The notes under the pieces: model-generated | The model's input: only the letters and a program-made list of their open reading frames with translations | Told to the model about the DNA's origin: nothing | Databases searched by the model: none | Made by a program: the position numbers and the translations under genes | Shown: positions 26,155 through 34,990 of the stretch, piece after piece | Layout: each line of letters begins with the position of its first letter | Numbering within the stretch: position 1 is the first letter of the stretch | NCBI RefSeq assembly: GCF_014841115.1 | Contig: NZ_JACYTP010000001.1 | Span: 372,001 to 436,000 of the forward strand | Reading direction: 5' to 3' | Length of the DNA stretch: 64,000 nucleotides | DNA from: Photobacterium arenosum | GTDB lineage: Bacteria; Pseudomonadota; Gammaproteobacteria; Enterobacterales; Vibrionaceae

Positions 26155-27471
26155 TCAGCATTGACGCATTTCATCCTGTATCGCCTGAAACCGCTGTTCA
26201 ATGTCTGCCAGATCCTGTGGTTCATTCAGGCAATCCTGACTGGAGCGCAGGATCATTTCGGCCTGACGACAAACGGCACTTTGCTGCTCACGCGTTCTGC
26301 AGTAACTGGCAATCCGGCCAAGGCTTTCAAGCAAACGGATGGTAACCGCCGTATCGGATTTGCCGTGCTGGCGGATCTGATCAAAAGCGGCGTTGAGTAT
26401 CCCGGTAAAAGTCAGAGGCGGTTCTTCCAGCCGCAGCTGGCCGTCATCGCCATACCAGCGCGCGGGATGAAATGACCGGCCAGTCAGGGTGCAAAGTACT
26501 GCACTGAGTCTGTCAACGCTGGTCATGGCAGTAAAAGGATCATTGATACCCGGTGATAATGCTCTGACGGCCACTTCCACCAACTGATGAACAGCGAATT
26601 CAGGATCTTGTTCCGGGGTACGCAATTTCCCGACAATCATGCAATCAAGAAGCTGTGAATCCAGACCGTCTTCCGGCTCAGTGTCAGACCGCACGACAGC
26701 GATTGAGCTACCTTTTACGACAAATGCCCCGGCTCTGTAACCCAATTCAATCCGGCAATCAAACTGCTGGGCAAGCTGACATAAGCACTGTCTGTCTACG
26801 GCTTGCAGGTAACCTTCACTGTCCGCCGCGACCACATGATGAAACATGCCGGTTGGATTGCGATCACTCTGAAAAGGTTCAGGATCAGACTCACCGAGTT
26901 CATCAGGGAAAAAATGCTCAATGTACTGATTCAGCTCCTCATACACACCATTGACGACGTTATCCGCCTGAATCGAAGTCGCCACATGGTGAATGAAATA
27001 AATCAGAACCGCGACATTGAACAGGGCCAGTAACAAAGCCAGATTGACCGCAATGCGAGGCACGAACACATCACCGTTGGAATGGGTCACACTGCTTAAT
27101 ACCAGCAGACAATAGATGAACGTCGCGATAAAGGTGCCAAGCACGTACTGATTACCCGGATCGCGCATGAAATTTCGCAGTAAACGGGGACCAAACTGAG
27201 AGGAAGCCAGCGTTAATGCCACTATGGTGATAGAGAAAGCCACCCCGGCCACCGTTACCATGGAACCTGCAATCGTAGAAAGGACACTGCGTGCTCCCTC
27301 TGCACCTCCCGTGAAGCCGATATCAGGCAAAACCAGAGAGAAGTGCACCAGTTGATGATCCAGAGTAACTACAATCCGGGCCAGCCCGACGGCAATAATC
27401 ACCATCATGGCAGGGACGAACCAGAAACTGCTCCTTACCGCTTCCCAACGATTAAACCAGTGTGTTTTCAT
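26155..27471 (-). CDS. DUF2254 family membrane protein
   Basis: A 438-residue protein. The N-terminal half has four membrane segments (about 12-35, 60-90, 108-130, 140-165), with GSMVTVAGVAFSITIVAL and SSQFGPRLLRNFM as the family core; the C-terminal half is a soluble domain. DUF2254 proteins are widespread inner-membrane proteins of unknown function. Start at 27471 has AGGG upstream and removes a poor N-terminal extension. No operon partner is evident. Confidence 0.82.
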   Translation of the reverse strand: MKTHWFNRWEAVRSSFWFVPAMMVIIAVGLARIVVTLDHQLVHFSLVLPDIGFTGGAEGARSVLSTIAGSMVTVAGVAFSITIVALTLASSQFGPRLLRNFMRDPGNQYVLGTFIATFIYCLLVLSSVTHSNGDVFVPRIAVNLALLLALFNVAVLIYFIHHVATSIQADNVVNGVYEELNQYIEHFFPDELGESDPEPFQSDRNPTGMFHHVVAADSEGYLQAVDRQCLCQLAQQFDCRIELGYRAGAFVVKGSSIAVVRSDTEPEDGLDSQLLDCMIVGKLRTPEQDPEFAVHQLVEVAVRALSPGINDPFTAMTSVDRLSAVLCTLTGRSFHPARWYGDDGQLRLEEPPLTFTGILNAAFDQIRQHGKSDTAVTIRLLESLGRIASYCRTREQQSAVCRQAEMILRSSQDCLNEPQDLADIEQRFQAIQDEMRQC

Positions 27472-27668
27472 GCCTGCCCTGCCGTGAAGTGAAATCACCT
27501 GACTTGCCAGACAGCCTCGTGCGTGTATCAGCAACAACCCTGGAGATCAGCTGGCAAAAATGGCGGGCACATACGTCTGCCCGCTGAGATAAAGATAGCA
27601 GAGCAGAAAAGCAAACCACTGATATCAGCCTTGATGTCAGCGCGGCTTACGGCTGTTCGTTGCATAGA

Positions 27669-28202
27669 TCAGGCAGGTTTCGCCCAAACGGTTCGAAAAT
27701 GTTCCAGCACCAGCACAGTGTCTTCGCTCATCTCAATAGCCAGCTCTTCGCACTCGGTGCTGAAAAACTGCCAGTGGGCATCCCGCCACCAGCGCAGCGA
27801 CTTATCACCTTCTCCTTCAGCCGCCGCGAACTCAGCGGTCACATCTTTAAACCGGGCTTCTGCCACCCGGGTAATTTGCGTGATCGCGACCGGAACGCCC
27901 TCCCAGTCAGTGACCACCTGCAAATGGCCGACCTGCGGCATTGGCTCCGGCCCTTCCTCACCGCCTATCTGATACCAGTATTTCATACTGCAGCTGGCTT
28001 GCTTTTCTCCTTTTCGTACCAGTTCGGCACAAATGTCTGCATTGTCTTTGTCTGCACAGAAATAATCTGCGCTGACACTTGAAATAGCCGGTATTTCAGC
28101 TTCCGGTAAGGTCACCAGATAAGCCGACAGGCAGTCTGCCGCCTGGGGAGAAAGCTGAAACTGTTCCGCTAATGTTGCCGGTGCAAAGTTGTTAAAAATC
28201 AT
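27669..28202 (-). CDS. ASCH domain protein
   Basis: A 177-residue protein with an ASCH domain over residues ~55-140: LVRKGEKQASCSMKYWY supplies the Gly-x-Lys signature, VTDWEGVPVAITQITRVAEARF the core strands, and SLRWWRDAHWQFF the aromatic end. ASCH domains are PUA-like folds that bind RNA; some are acetylcytidine amidohydrolases such as YqfB. Full function not known. It is followed on the same strand by about 200 bases of non-coding DNA. Confidence 0.78.
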   Translation of the reverse strand: MIFNNFAPATLAEQFQLSPQAADCLSAYLVTLPEAEIPAISSVSADYFCADKDNADICAELVRKGEKQASCSMKYWYQIGGEEGPEPMPQVGHLQVVTDWEGVPVAITQITRVAEARFKDVTAEFAAAEGEGDKSLRWWRDAHWQFFSTECEELAIEMSEDTVLVLEHFRTVWAKPA

Positions 28203-28241
28203 GATGTCCCTGTCGTTGTTAACTGTGTGCTCGGTACAGGC

Positions 28242-29072
28242 TTATCGTCCGGCGAGTGCCGCCGCTAATCCCATCTGATAGCCGGTGTCTAAGCGTTTTT
28301 TGTCTGTGGTAATACGGCCGACATCAAACTCTGCCGGCGGTGCTATAACATGAATGCGGCAGTCTTGAGGCGGGTTCTCAATAAACTCAATGGCGCTATT
28401 GTAATTGTCGGCACGCTTCATCATCACCCGCGCCAGCTCAGGGGTATCTGCCAGCATACGGCGGAGGAACCAGCTCGTTTTGCTGGTTTTCTTCCGGTAG
28501 CCCAGCGGGCGTGACAAAATCACCGTGATTTCTCTGGCACCCATTTGATAGGCTTTGATGACGGGAATGGAATCGGCGACCCCACCGTCGGTCATGGCGT
28601 CGCCATTCAGCAGCGGATAATCCCGGTACGCGACCGGCACAGAGCAAGAAGCTTTAAGCAATTGTTCAAGATTATCTGCCGTGGCTTGGGTATAAACGGC
28701 CTCTCCGCTAGAGACTTGGGTGGTGACCACGTACAAAGGAATGGGTTGTGCGTCGAAAGCATCCAGATCCAAGCGTATTTCATCAATAGTGATCTGCCAC
28801 AACCAGTCGAGATCCAGCCAGTGCCCGCCGCGAATAAATTTACGTAAACTGATAAATTCCGGGCGGCAGGAATAATCCGTGATCACTTTGTAATTACGGC
28901 CATGCTGATTCGCCAGCCAGGCTGCAAGATTGGTGGAACCCGCCGAGACACCGATGCAGAAATCAAATGGTCGGTAATGTTGCTCAAGAAAGCCATCCAG
29001 CACACCGGCGGCAAAAATACCGCGCATCGCGCCGCCTTCGACAACCAGAGCTTGTGATTCTGCCACTGCCAT
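28242..29072 (-). CDS. Patatin-like phospholipase family protein (YjjU-like)
   Basis: A 276-residue cytoplasmic esterase-fold protein: oxyanion loop VVEGGAMRGIFAAGVLDGF, nucleophile motif GVSAGS, and the dyad Asp in TDGGVADSIP. Patatin proteins hydrolyse phospholipids or acyl esters with a Ser-Asp dyad; E. coli YjjU is the nearest type by layout. AAGGAGAGAGGG lies right before the ATG. It sits between the ASCH gene (39-base gap) and a methyltransferase gene (75 bases) and may share their transcript. Confidence 0.88.
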   Translation of the reverse strand: MAVAESQALVVEGGAMRGIFAAGVLDGFLEQHYRPFDFCIGVSAGSTNLAAWLANQHGRNYKVITDYSCRPEFISLRKFIRGGHWLDLDWLWQITIDEIRLDLDAFDAQPIPLYVVTTQVSSGEAVYTQATADNLEQLLKASCSVPVAYRDYPLLNGDAMTDGGVADSIPVIKAYQMGAREITVILSRPLGYRKKTSKTSWFLRRMLADTPELARVMMKRADNYNSAIEFIENPPQDCRIHVIAPPAEFDVGRITTDKKRLDTGYQMGLAAALAGR

Positions 29073-29147
29073 CCCTCTCTCCTTTCAAGCCAGATCTGAT
29101 TAAGCGACTGGCCATTATGCAGCCAGTGCTTATGCCACAGGTTCAGA

Positions 29148-29867
29148 TTAACCCTTGTCCTTGATGAACAAATAGAAACCAAATCCCATAGTGTCGCGGC
29201 CAAACTGGTGGTAATACGCGTTCCACTCGCGAACCGCATCACGCTTTTGACACGCTTTGCCATCCTCTGGATTGGCCATCACAGCACGTTCTGCTTTCAG
29301 GCGAAAGCAACCTTCAAAATGATCCCACTCGTCCTGATTACTGGTGGCCGCATACACAGTGGCCAGGCCGTGAGACTCGGCGACCGACATGTTGCCCTGG
29401 TGATCGTAATAAATACCAATCGGCTCACCAATGAAGTCCTGATACGCCTGGGCCGGTGGCTGCTTCCAATAACCTTCGCCAATCAGCAGTTGACCATGGG
29501 GTTTCAGCCATTGCTGCATTTGAGTCAGTGCTGCCGGATAACCCGCATCCCCTTCACCAAACGCATGGGTCGATCCCATACAGATAGCCACGTCATACAG
29601 TGTCGCGAACGGATAGTCGTTGGCATCAGCCACTTCGAATTTCACGCGATCGGCCAAGCCCAAGGCTTCTGCTTTCGCATTCGCGGCGGCAATACAGGTC
29701 TCAGAAATATCCAGTCCGAGACAGTGTGCCCCTGTCGCACTGGCAAGACGCAGTAAAAATTCCCCTTCCCCGCAACCAATATCAATAACATGGCTGTCAG
29801 TGTGGAGATTCAGTAGGTCGATCAGTCGATGTGCTTTTTCGAGGCTGAGTGGGCTATTAAATAACAT
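29148..29867 (-). CDS. Class I SAM-dependent methyltransferase
   Basis: A 239-residue Rossmann methyltransferase: motif I VIDIGCGEGEFLLRLA (about 37-52), motif II acidic LGLDIS, then EVADANDYPF. The C-terminal half has an acceptor-binding insert. It is cytoplasmic; the substrate is not predictable. AAGGA lies before the ATG. It follows a GNAT gene by 21 bases on the same strand, so the two are probably co-transcribed. Confidence 0.85.
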   Translation of the reverse strand: MLFNSPLSLEKAHRLIDLLNLHTDSHVIDIGCGEGEFLLRLASATGAHCLGLDISETCIAAANAKAEALGLADRVKFEVADANDYPFATLYDVAICMGSTHAFGEGDAGYPAALTQMQQWLKPHGQLLIGEGYWKQPPAQAYQDFIGEPIGIYYDHQGNMSVAESHGLATVYAATSNQDEWDHFEGCFRLKAERAVMANPEDGKACQKRDAVREWNAYYHQFGRDTMGFGFYLFIKDKG

Positions 29868-29888
29868 CCAATGTCCTTATCTCACGAT

Positions 29889-30410
29889 TTACCCTGCAAC
29901 AGGCTGTTTCGGGGTATCCAGTATCAGCTGGTAGAAATCCAGATCCAACCAGCGTTCAAATTTATAGGCTGCTTGCTTTATCGTGCCGGAATATTCGAAC
30001 CCCAGCTTTTTGTGCAAGGCAATGCTGCCAGTGTTTGTCGAATCTATACCGCCAACCAGCACATGGTAATTCTGCTCTCGGGCCGCCTGAATCAGGGCAT
30101 CCATCAGCTTTCGCCCCAAGCCTTTACCCTGGTGCTGCGGATGAATGTACACAGAGTGTTCAACAGAATATTTAAACGCAGCCCATGCGCGGAAGGTGCC
30201 GTAACTGGCAAACCCCATCAGCTCACCGGCATCATTTTCAATACCAATCACAGGAAACTGATTGGCCGTTTTGGTGGCAAACCAGGTTTGCATGATGTCC
30301 ATCGTACGGGGCTGATATTCGTAAAGTGCGGTGGTGTTAAGAATGGCATCATTGAAAATTGCCAGAATGGCTTCGCCATGTTTTTCATAGGTACAATGAA
30401 CAAACTGCAT
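29889..30410 (-). CDS. GNAT N-acetyltransferase, phosphinothricin acetyltransferase (Pat)-like
   Basis: A 173-residue GNAT resembling the Pat/YncA branch: AILAIFNDAILNTTALYEYQPRT near the N-terminus and the acetyl-CoA loop IHPQHQGKGLGRKLMDALI, then NTGSIALHKKLGFEYSGT. Members acetylate phosphinothricin, methionine sulphoximine or similar amino-acid analogues, which is an inference here. The second of two adjacent ATGs (30410) is better spaced from AGGAGGG. Confidence 0.85.
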   Translation of the reverse strand: MQFVHCTYEKHGEAILAIFNDAILNTTALYEYQPRTMDIMQTWFATKTANQFPVIGIENDAGELMGFASYGTFRAWAAFKYSVEHSVYIHPQHQGKGLGRKLMDALIQAAREQNYHVLVGGIDSTNTGSIALHKKLGFEYSGTIKQAAYKFERWLDLDFYQLILDTPKQPVAG

Positions 30411-30538
30411 CATCCCTCCTGATGCTCACAATACTCGGCAATCATTGCCTTCAGTCAGGCAAATACTTTACCACTAACTTTTCCAGCGTTAAGCGAAAAT
30501 TTCAGCAAAATAGCCAAGTTGCAGGCAAAAGCCATGGA

Positions 30539-31042
30539 TTAAACTGCAGCAACCAGATAATTGGCCGCCAATAAAAGCAGTAAAGAGATCGCAATTAACC
30601 AGGCTGAGAATACAATCTCATGGTAAGCCTTAGTCAGCAGCGCGTTTTTATGCTGATTGCTCTGATGTAACAACTGCCAGGTTTCGTAACAGCGAACCAC
30701 GGCCAGGTGAAGATTGTCATTTGCACCTTGTTGCTTCATTCCTTCCAGCCAGTTGTTGGGTAAATGCACACCATACACATCGGCTGGCCTGAGCAGGCGA
30801 AACAGAAAACTCCAGGCAGATATCAAACCCAGATAGGTCACGGTCACGGCGATAACTGCCAGCCAGGCGATGGCATGCTGTGGCGGGACAAACAATGAAG
30901 AAGCAATAAATACCAGAACGGTAAACCCTGCGATGACAGCGGAATGCAACCCAAGCAGACGGGCCGCTTTTTCTTCAAGATACCGGGCGCGGCACTGTTC
31001 GTCTGATAAAGCCGTGCGAACATGGTGATACAGCACGGCCAT
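30539..31042 (-). CDS. Membrane protein of unknown function with paired helices
   Basis: A 167-residue protein: soluble helical N-terminus with YLEEKAARLLGLHSAVIAGF leading into two close membrane helices (about 35-55 and 62-85), a soluble middle, then a third helix at the C-terminus (about 140-162). The KAxxLLG run before the helices recalls transmembrane effector-like proteins of the SLATT/PycTM type, but no partner cyclase or nucleotide-sensor gene is nearby. Start 31042 is preferred for its GAGAAG site; 31057 is possible. No family is assigned. Confidence 0.6.
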   Translation of the reverse strand: MAVLYHHVRTALSDEQCRARYLEEKAARLLGLHSAVIAGFTVLVFIASSLFVPPQHAIAWLAVIAVTVTYLGLISAWSFLFRLLRPADVYGVHLPNNWLEGMKQQGANDNLHLAVVRCYETWQLLHQSNQHKNALLTKAYHEIVFSAWLIAISLLLLLAANYLVAAV

Positions 31043-31152
31043 GTTGTCTTCTCTCATAGCATCAAGGCTTACCTGTTGGCAGTAAATCCGTTCCTGAGAG
31101 TATAGACGCTACGGCAAGCCACGAAGTATCAGTCACTTGCCATTCTTCTGGA

Positions 31153-32190
31153 TCAGCTTAATGTCTGATGAACCCAAGCCTGTCCTTCAGCTACATGAAT
31201 CTCTGCAACAGCACCGTTCATTAATGGCATATTGGGTGCCAGATGGCCGATGTCAGCGTTCAGGATGACAGGTACTGAAAGATCGCCCAGCACTTGCTGA
31301 ATAACCTGAGAATGTGACAGTGATTTTCCGTGACTCAGCGGCGAACCATCCCTACCGAAAATGACCCCGTTGACGGCATCAAACACACCATTGAATTTCA
31401 TTGCCATCAGCACGCGGGCCATCGCGGTTGGCGATAACTCGGCGTTTTCCAGAAACAGAATCAGGCCGTCCTGAGCATACTGCATTTTCATCTGCGGCAG
31501 ATTCAGGTACTCGGTACCTGATATCAGGCCCATGGTATCGAGGCAGCCACCGATCAGACGGCCCGAAAACGCTACCGGTTCTGCTGCATCGTTTGCCGAT
31601 AACACCGTCCATTGCGTTGGCTGAGTGAAAGCGAATTGTGCCTCGGGATCCTTGCCATAATTGGCCGAGGCCAGCTCATAGCAGGACGATTGCTGTAACC
31701 TGACAGATTCACCGACAGTCAGGCTCAGCAAAGAAAATATTGCGCTATTGAGCGGATCCGTCACAGCAGGATGAAGCTGCATCAGATTCGCACAATGCAG
31801 GCTGGCCCAACCGCAGCGAGCCGTTAAGACAGACGAGATAGTGCTGATATCTGAAAAGCCAATCAGCCATTTAGGTTTGGCGTGACGCAGTAAGTCCAGA
31901 TCCAGCAATGGCAACAGTTCCATCGCCAGTTCACCTCCCCAGGGCGGCAGGATGGCATCAACGCGATCATCCAGCAAAAACGCCATCAATTCTCTGGCCC
32001 GCATTGGCGCCGGAGCACTGACATGGCCGGCATTTTCCCGTAAGCAGTGCCCTTCCAGCACCTTAAAGCCTCTGTCCCGCAACCCCTGGATAACCAGATC
32101 GAGACGTGCATGACAATCTTCAGGCACACCTGCCGATAATGCTGTTACTGCTATTGTACAACCGGGAACCAGTGGGGAAGGATAACGCAT
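31153..32190 (-). CDS. S66 family LD-carboxypeptidase / MccF-like serine peptidase
   Basis: A 345-residue S66-fold enzyme: GCTIAVTALSAGVP near the start, ILPPWGGELAMELLPLLD with the conserved Gly-Gly before the helix, WLIGFSDIST as the catalytic region and the C-terminal His in NADIGHLAPNMP. S66 members are murein LD-carboxypeptidases or MccF, which cleaves toxic aminoacyl-nucleotides; the WGG and GFSD motifs are shared by both. It has no signal peptide. ATG at 32190 has GAGAGG just upstream. Confidence 0.85.
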   Translation of the reverse strand: MRYPSPLVPGCTIAVTALSAGVPEDCHARLDLVIQGLRDRGFKVLEGHCLRENAGHVSAPAPMRARELMAFLLDDRVDAILPPWGGELAMELLPLLDLDLLRHAKPKWLIGFSDISTISSVLTARCGWASLHCANLMQLHPAVTDPLNSAIFSLLSLTVGESVRLQQSSCYELASANYGKDPEAQFAFTQPTQWTVLSANDAAEPVAFSGRLIGGCLDTMGLISGTEYLNLPQMKMQYAQDGLILFLENAELSPTAMARVLMAMKFNGVFDAVNGVIFGRDGSPLSHGKSLSHSQVIQQVLGDLSVPVILNADIGHLAPNMPLMNGAVAEIHVAEGQAWVHQTLS

Positions 32191-32374
32191 GGGACCTCTC
32201 TTAACCGCATATAACAAAAGCCCACACACTACGCCGGAAGGAAATTAAATCAAGTTAATTCAATAAGTAACAGATGACATAATAACATTTGCTCAACGTT
32301 GTGCTGATCGCAGATCAATAAAAAGCAAGTGTTCACTTATCCCGGCATCACTGAGTGTGCCGGTCAAACAAGTA

Positions 32375-33223
32375 TTATGGGAGGTCATGGGCCGGCGTTA
32401 TCCGCGTTTGAGACAGGTAGGCTGACAGGCTGTTGACCGGCTCGAAATCCGGGCTGATCGGCACGCTCACATTCATGGTTTCTACTTCCAGTACCTCTTC
32501 GCCGTATTGTTTGAGAAAGCTTGGCAATGACAAGCACTTCACCCCCTCCGCCCAACCGTATTCCACCAGCATGTCAGCCAGGTTTTCAGGGCTGTAGCGC
32601 TTTTCCTCAGCCAGAAAATAAAACGGCGCCAGCGTGTCCTTCTCAATTAAGGTCACGTGAAAAGCCGCCAGATCATCAAGATGAGCGGCATAATACAGGC
32701 CGTAAGACGGGATCAGGACAGGAATGCGAAGGCTTTCGCGACGATTCAGTGAAGTATGAATCGGGCATTCGTGACCACCGTACACCAGAGTAGGCACAAA
32801 AACGGGTGTCCAGCCCAGTTCTATGGCTTTCTTCAGCACCGGAACCTCTTTTTCTGCCGCAGTCAGGGACTCAAACTGGAGTTCATCGGGTGAACATTCA
32901 TCGGCGCACCCAAACACTTCGATACCTGATGTATACAGCTTTCTGGCATTCGGTTTCGCAAAGCGCTCTATGCTGTCCATCAATACCGAAAAATCCGGTG
33001 CCTGCTTTTCCTGCGCATAAGGTGCCATAACAGGTCTGGCACAGCAGATCACGGCATCAAATTTCCCTGCCATGTGTTCATCCTGCAAAGCAAGCGGGAT
33101 AGCCAGCGGGTTATCCTGCTCAGGATGCTGACTGAGCGCAAAGACCTGATAACCGTGATCTATCAAGTGCCGGACCACATAGCATCCGAGCACCGAATTG
33201 CCCCCTGCGACTAAGACCTTCAT
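32375..33223 (-). CDS. NAD(P)-dependent epimerase/dehydratase family (atypical SDR) protein
   Basis: A 282-residue Rossmann protein starting MKVLVAGGNSVLGCYVVRHL, a GxxxxxG nucleotide-binding loop of the extended or atypical SDR type. The usual catalytic YxxxK is not apparent in its normal place, so it may be an atypical SDR that binds NAD(P) without the classic reaction. AAGGAGGAGAA precedes the ATG at 33223. It is the last ordinary gene before the repeat island. Confidence 0.8.
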   Translation of the reverse strand: MKVLVAGGNSVLGCYVVRHLIDHGYQVFALSQHPEQDNPLAIPLALQDEHMAGKFDAVICCARPVMAPYAQEKQAPDFSVLMDSIERFAKPNARKLYTSGIEVFGCADECSPDELQFESLTAAEKEVPVLKKAIELGWTPVFVPTLVYGGHECPIHTSLNRRESLRIPVLIPSYGLYYAAHLDDLAAFHVTLIEKDTLAPFYFLAEEKRYSPENLADMLVEYGWAEGVKCLSLPSFLKQYGEEVLEVETMNVSVPISPDFEPVNSLSAYLSQTRITPAHDLP

Positions 33224-33390
33224 TTCTCCTCCTTGTCTGTTCGGTATGCCAAACATGCCTGTTTGCACACGCTAAAAAACGTTCTGTTTTCCTGTCCTTA
33301 AGTTATAAGCATAGTCGGTTGAGGTAAAGGCTTTGGCTTTGGGGGGAATAGGAGGATTTCTCTGGATCTGATGATCTGTCTGAGTTTTGC

Positions 33391-33652
33391 AGGTATGTCG
33401 CGCTTGAGTCCGGTGCTTATCTCACCATTATCTGACGCGCGCCAGTTACTCTTTGTGGGTGCAAAGAGTAACCAGAAAACACCTTTTATTCTTTGGCGTT
33501 GGCCGGGCCGGTTGTAGGCGCTCACGGCGCCGACAACCTAAAAATTCGTCCTGAATTTTTCCCTGAGATTGTGCCAGCCATGTACATTTTCAACCCGTTA
33601 TTTCCGCGACAAGCGGGAATCCATACAGCGAGTATGATTTCTAAGGCTGGGT
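33391..33652 (+). repeat. 262-base hairpin-rich repeat, copy 1
   Basis: First of three tandem copies. Each unit holds a stem GTTACTCTTTG/CAAAGAGTAAC, a GC-rich dyad around GGTTGT...ACAACC, an AT stem (AAAAATTC with GAATTTTT in this copy) and a block with CGGGAATCCATACAGCGAGT. Unit boundaries follow the phrase AAGTATGTCGCG (AGGTATGTCGCG here). Short open frames inside it are not credible genes. Confidence 0.9.
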
Positions 33653-33916
33653 AAGTATGTCGCGTTTGAGTCCGGCGCTTCTCTCGCCATTGTCTGACGC
33701 GCGCCAGTTACTCTTTGTTGGTGCAAAGAGTAACCAGAAAACACCTTTTATTCTTTGGTGTTGGCCGGGCCGGTTGTAGGCGCTCCCGGCGCCGACAACC
33801 TAAAAATACATCCATGTATTTTTTCCCTGAGGTTGTGCCAGCCAAGTACATTCTCAATCCGTCATTTCCGCGACAAGCTGAAATCCATACAGCGAGTACG
33901 ATTTCTAAGGCTGGGT
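33653..33916 (+). repeat. 264-base hairpin-rich repeat, copy 2
   Basis: About 90% like copy 1 by eye. The AT stem has changed sequence but still pairs perfectly (AAAAATACAT with ATGTATTTTT), an exchange that keeps the hairpin. The GGGAATCC block is altered to TGAAATCC here. Confidence 0.9.
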
Positions 33917-34027
33917 AAGTATGTCGCGTTTGAGTCCGGCGCTTCTCTCGCCATTGTCTGACGCGCGCCAGTTACTCTTTGTTGGTGCAAAGAGTAACCA
34001 GAAAACACCTTTTTTTATTCTTTGCTG
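33917..34027 (+). repeat. Truncated third copy of the repeat
   Basis: Only the first ~110 bases remain. It breaks off in the GGGCCGGG stretch that is also found in the IS3 remnant, so the junction with the transposase fragment is placed at 34020-34036 within this shared run. Confidence 0.85.
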
Positions 34028-34357
34028 TGGGCCGGGTTGCTTCGACATTAACCCTGCCTCTTTCATCAGGTTACGCACCTTGAAACGACCAACCTGATAT
34101 CCCAACTCCTGCATCATTAACTTTAGCGATCGGCTACCAGCGGAACCACGGCTCGCCTTGAACAAGCGACGAAGTTCACTTCGAAGCTTCAGTCGCTCGC
34201 AATCGACATTACGAATTCGAGCCTTATACTCATAAAAACAGGACGTGGAAATATTGAAAGCGGAGCAGACCAGTTCAGTGGATTCTTGCTCTCTTAACTG
34301 GTCTATCAGGGCGTACGTTCGAACTCGTCCGCCATCAAGAGAGCTGTGGCCTTTTTT
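34028..34357 (-). pseudogene. IS3-family orfB (transposase) N-terminal fragment
   Basis: In the -1 frame from the A6G site, the sequence reads through ...YALIDQLREQESTELVC to GRFKVRNLMKEAG and LMSKQPGP, the HTH_21 region of IS3 OrfB, about 110 codons. It then runs in frame into the flanking repeat and stops at 33905. The DDE domain is absent, so no active transposase. Confidence 0.88.
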
Positions 34358-34614
34358 AAAATCGCTTTTTCGCGTTCTAGCCGGTTGATGCGAGCTTCAA
34401 GCTCTTGGATCTTCTGCTGCTCAGGAGTCAAAGCCTTGTTGCTGGGAGTCTTACCACCACGCTCAGCCTGGAGTTAACTGACCCACCGGCAGAGCACTGT
34501 TTCCCCAACATCTAAAGAGCGGCTGGCTTTAGCGACCGAATAGCCTTGATCCAATACCAGACATGCAGCTTCCAGTTTGAACTCAGCAGTAAATGAGCGA
34601 CGCTTTCTTGTCAT
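34306..34614 (-). pseudogene. IS3-family orfA with premature stop
   Basis: Would encode 102 residues starting MTRKRRSFTAEFKLEAA, a helix-turn-helix DNA-binding protein with a leucine-zipper end (IQELEARINRLEREKAILKKA). Codon 47 is TAA (34474-34476) between CRWVS and LQAERGG, where CAA (Gln) is expected. One C-to-T change explains it. No full OrfA can be made. Confidence 0.9.
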
Positions 34615-34720
34615 TAAACACCTCTTTCTTTGGTGGCTACTTTACCACCTAAAATGGTGTCCGGGTTCATTAAACCACTACATATCCTTATTTGTTAGAT
34701 GCCAGGTCGCTGAACCTTAT

Positions 34721-34990
34721 TTAGTAGTGGTAACGACACGAAATTATCGTTATCGCTTGATCATCGACTGCATAAACAAGCCTGTTAGTGTCATCAATAC
34801 GACGAGACCAAAAACCAGATAAGTTCTCTTTTAACGGCTCTGGTTTACCGATGCCCTCAAATGGGGAGCGCTTAACTTCATTGATGAGTTTATTGATGCG
34901 CTTGAGTGTTTTCTTGTCTTGAGTTTGCCAATACAGGTAGTCATCCCAAGCGTCATCAGTCCACGATAGTAAATGTTGACTACTACTCAT
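34721..34990 (-). CDS. yoeB: YoeB-type mRNA interferase toxin
   Basis: An 89-residue toxin very close to E. coli YoeB, with a six-or-so-residue longer N-terminus: WDDYLYWQTQDKKTLKRIN, SPFEGIGKPEPLKENLSGFW and the C-terminal CRYHY. Catalytic Glu, Arg and His (E. coli E46, R65, H83) are at about 51, 70 and 88. It binds the ribosome and cuts mRNA at codons when free of antitoxin. The ATG at 34990 overlaps the end of yefM by eight bases, so translation is coupled. All key residues are intact. Confidence 0.95.
   Translation of the reverse strand: MSSSQHLLSWTDDAWDDYLYWQTQDKKTLKRINKLINEVKRSPFEGIGKPEPLKENLSGFWSRRIDDTNRLVYAVDDQAITIISCRYHY

Larger units (their letters stand above)
34028..34682 (-). 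mobile_element. IS3-family insertion sequence remnant
   Basis: The minus strand carries orfA and the start of orfB of an IS3-family element with a programmed -1 frameshift site (AAAAAAG, 34351-34357). The probable left end is at 34682, beginning TGTAGTGGTTTAATGAACCC. The other end and the whole DDE catalytic region are missing, replaced by repeat sequence at about 34028. The element cannot move itself. Confidence 0.85.

Noticed and set aside
33391..34027. CRISPR-like array
   Set aside because: Repeat units are ~262 bases and directly abutting, with no short repeat-spacer rhythm and no cas genes.
33298..34165. Several short open frames inside the repeat units (for example with the phrase APTKSNWRASDNGE)
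   Set aside because: They are readings of repeated hairpin DNA, lack ribosome sites, and change frame between copies; one is a chimera of orfB and repeat.
30539..34990. A complete anti-phage defence island
   Set aside because: Besides the toxin-antitoxin pair and one ambiguous membrane protein there is no nuclease, helicase or nucleotide-cyclase gene here.
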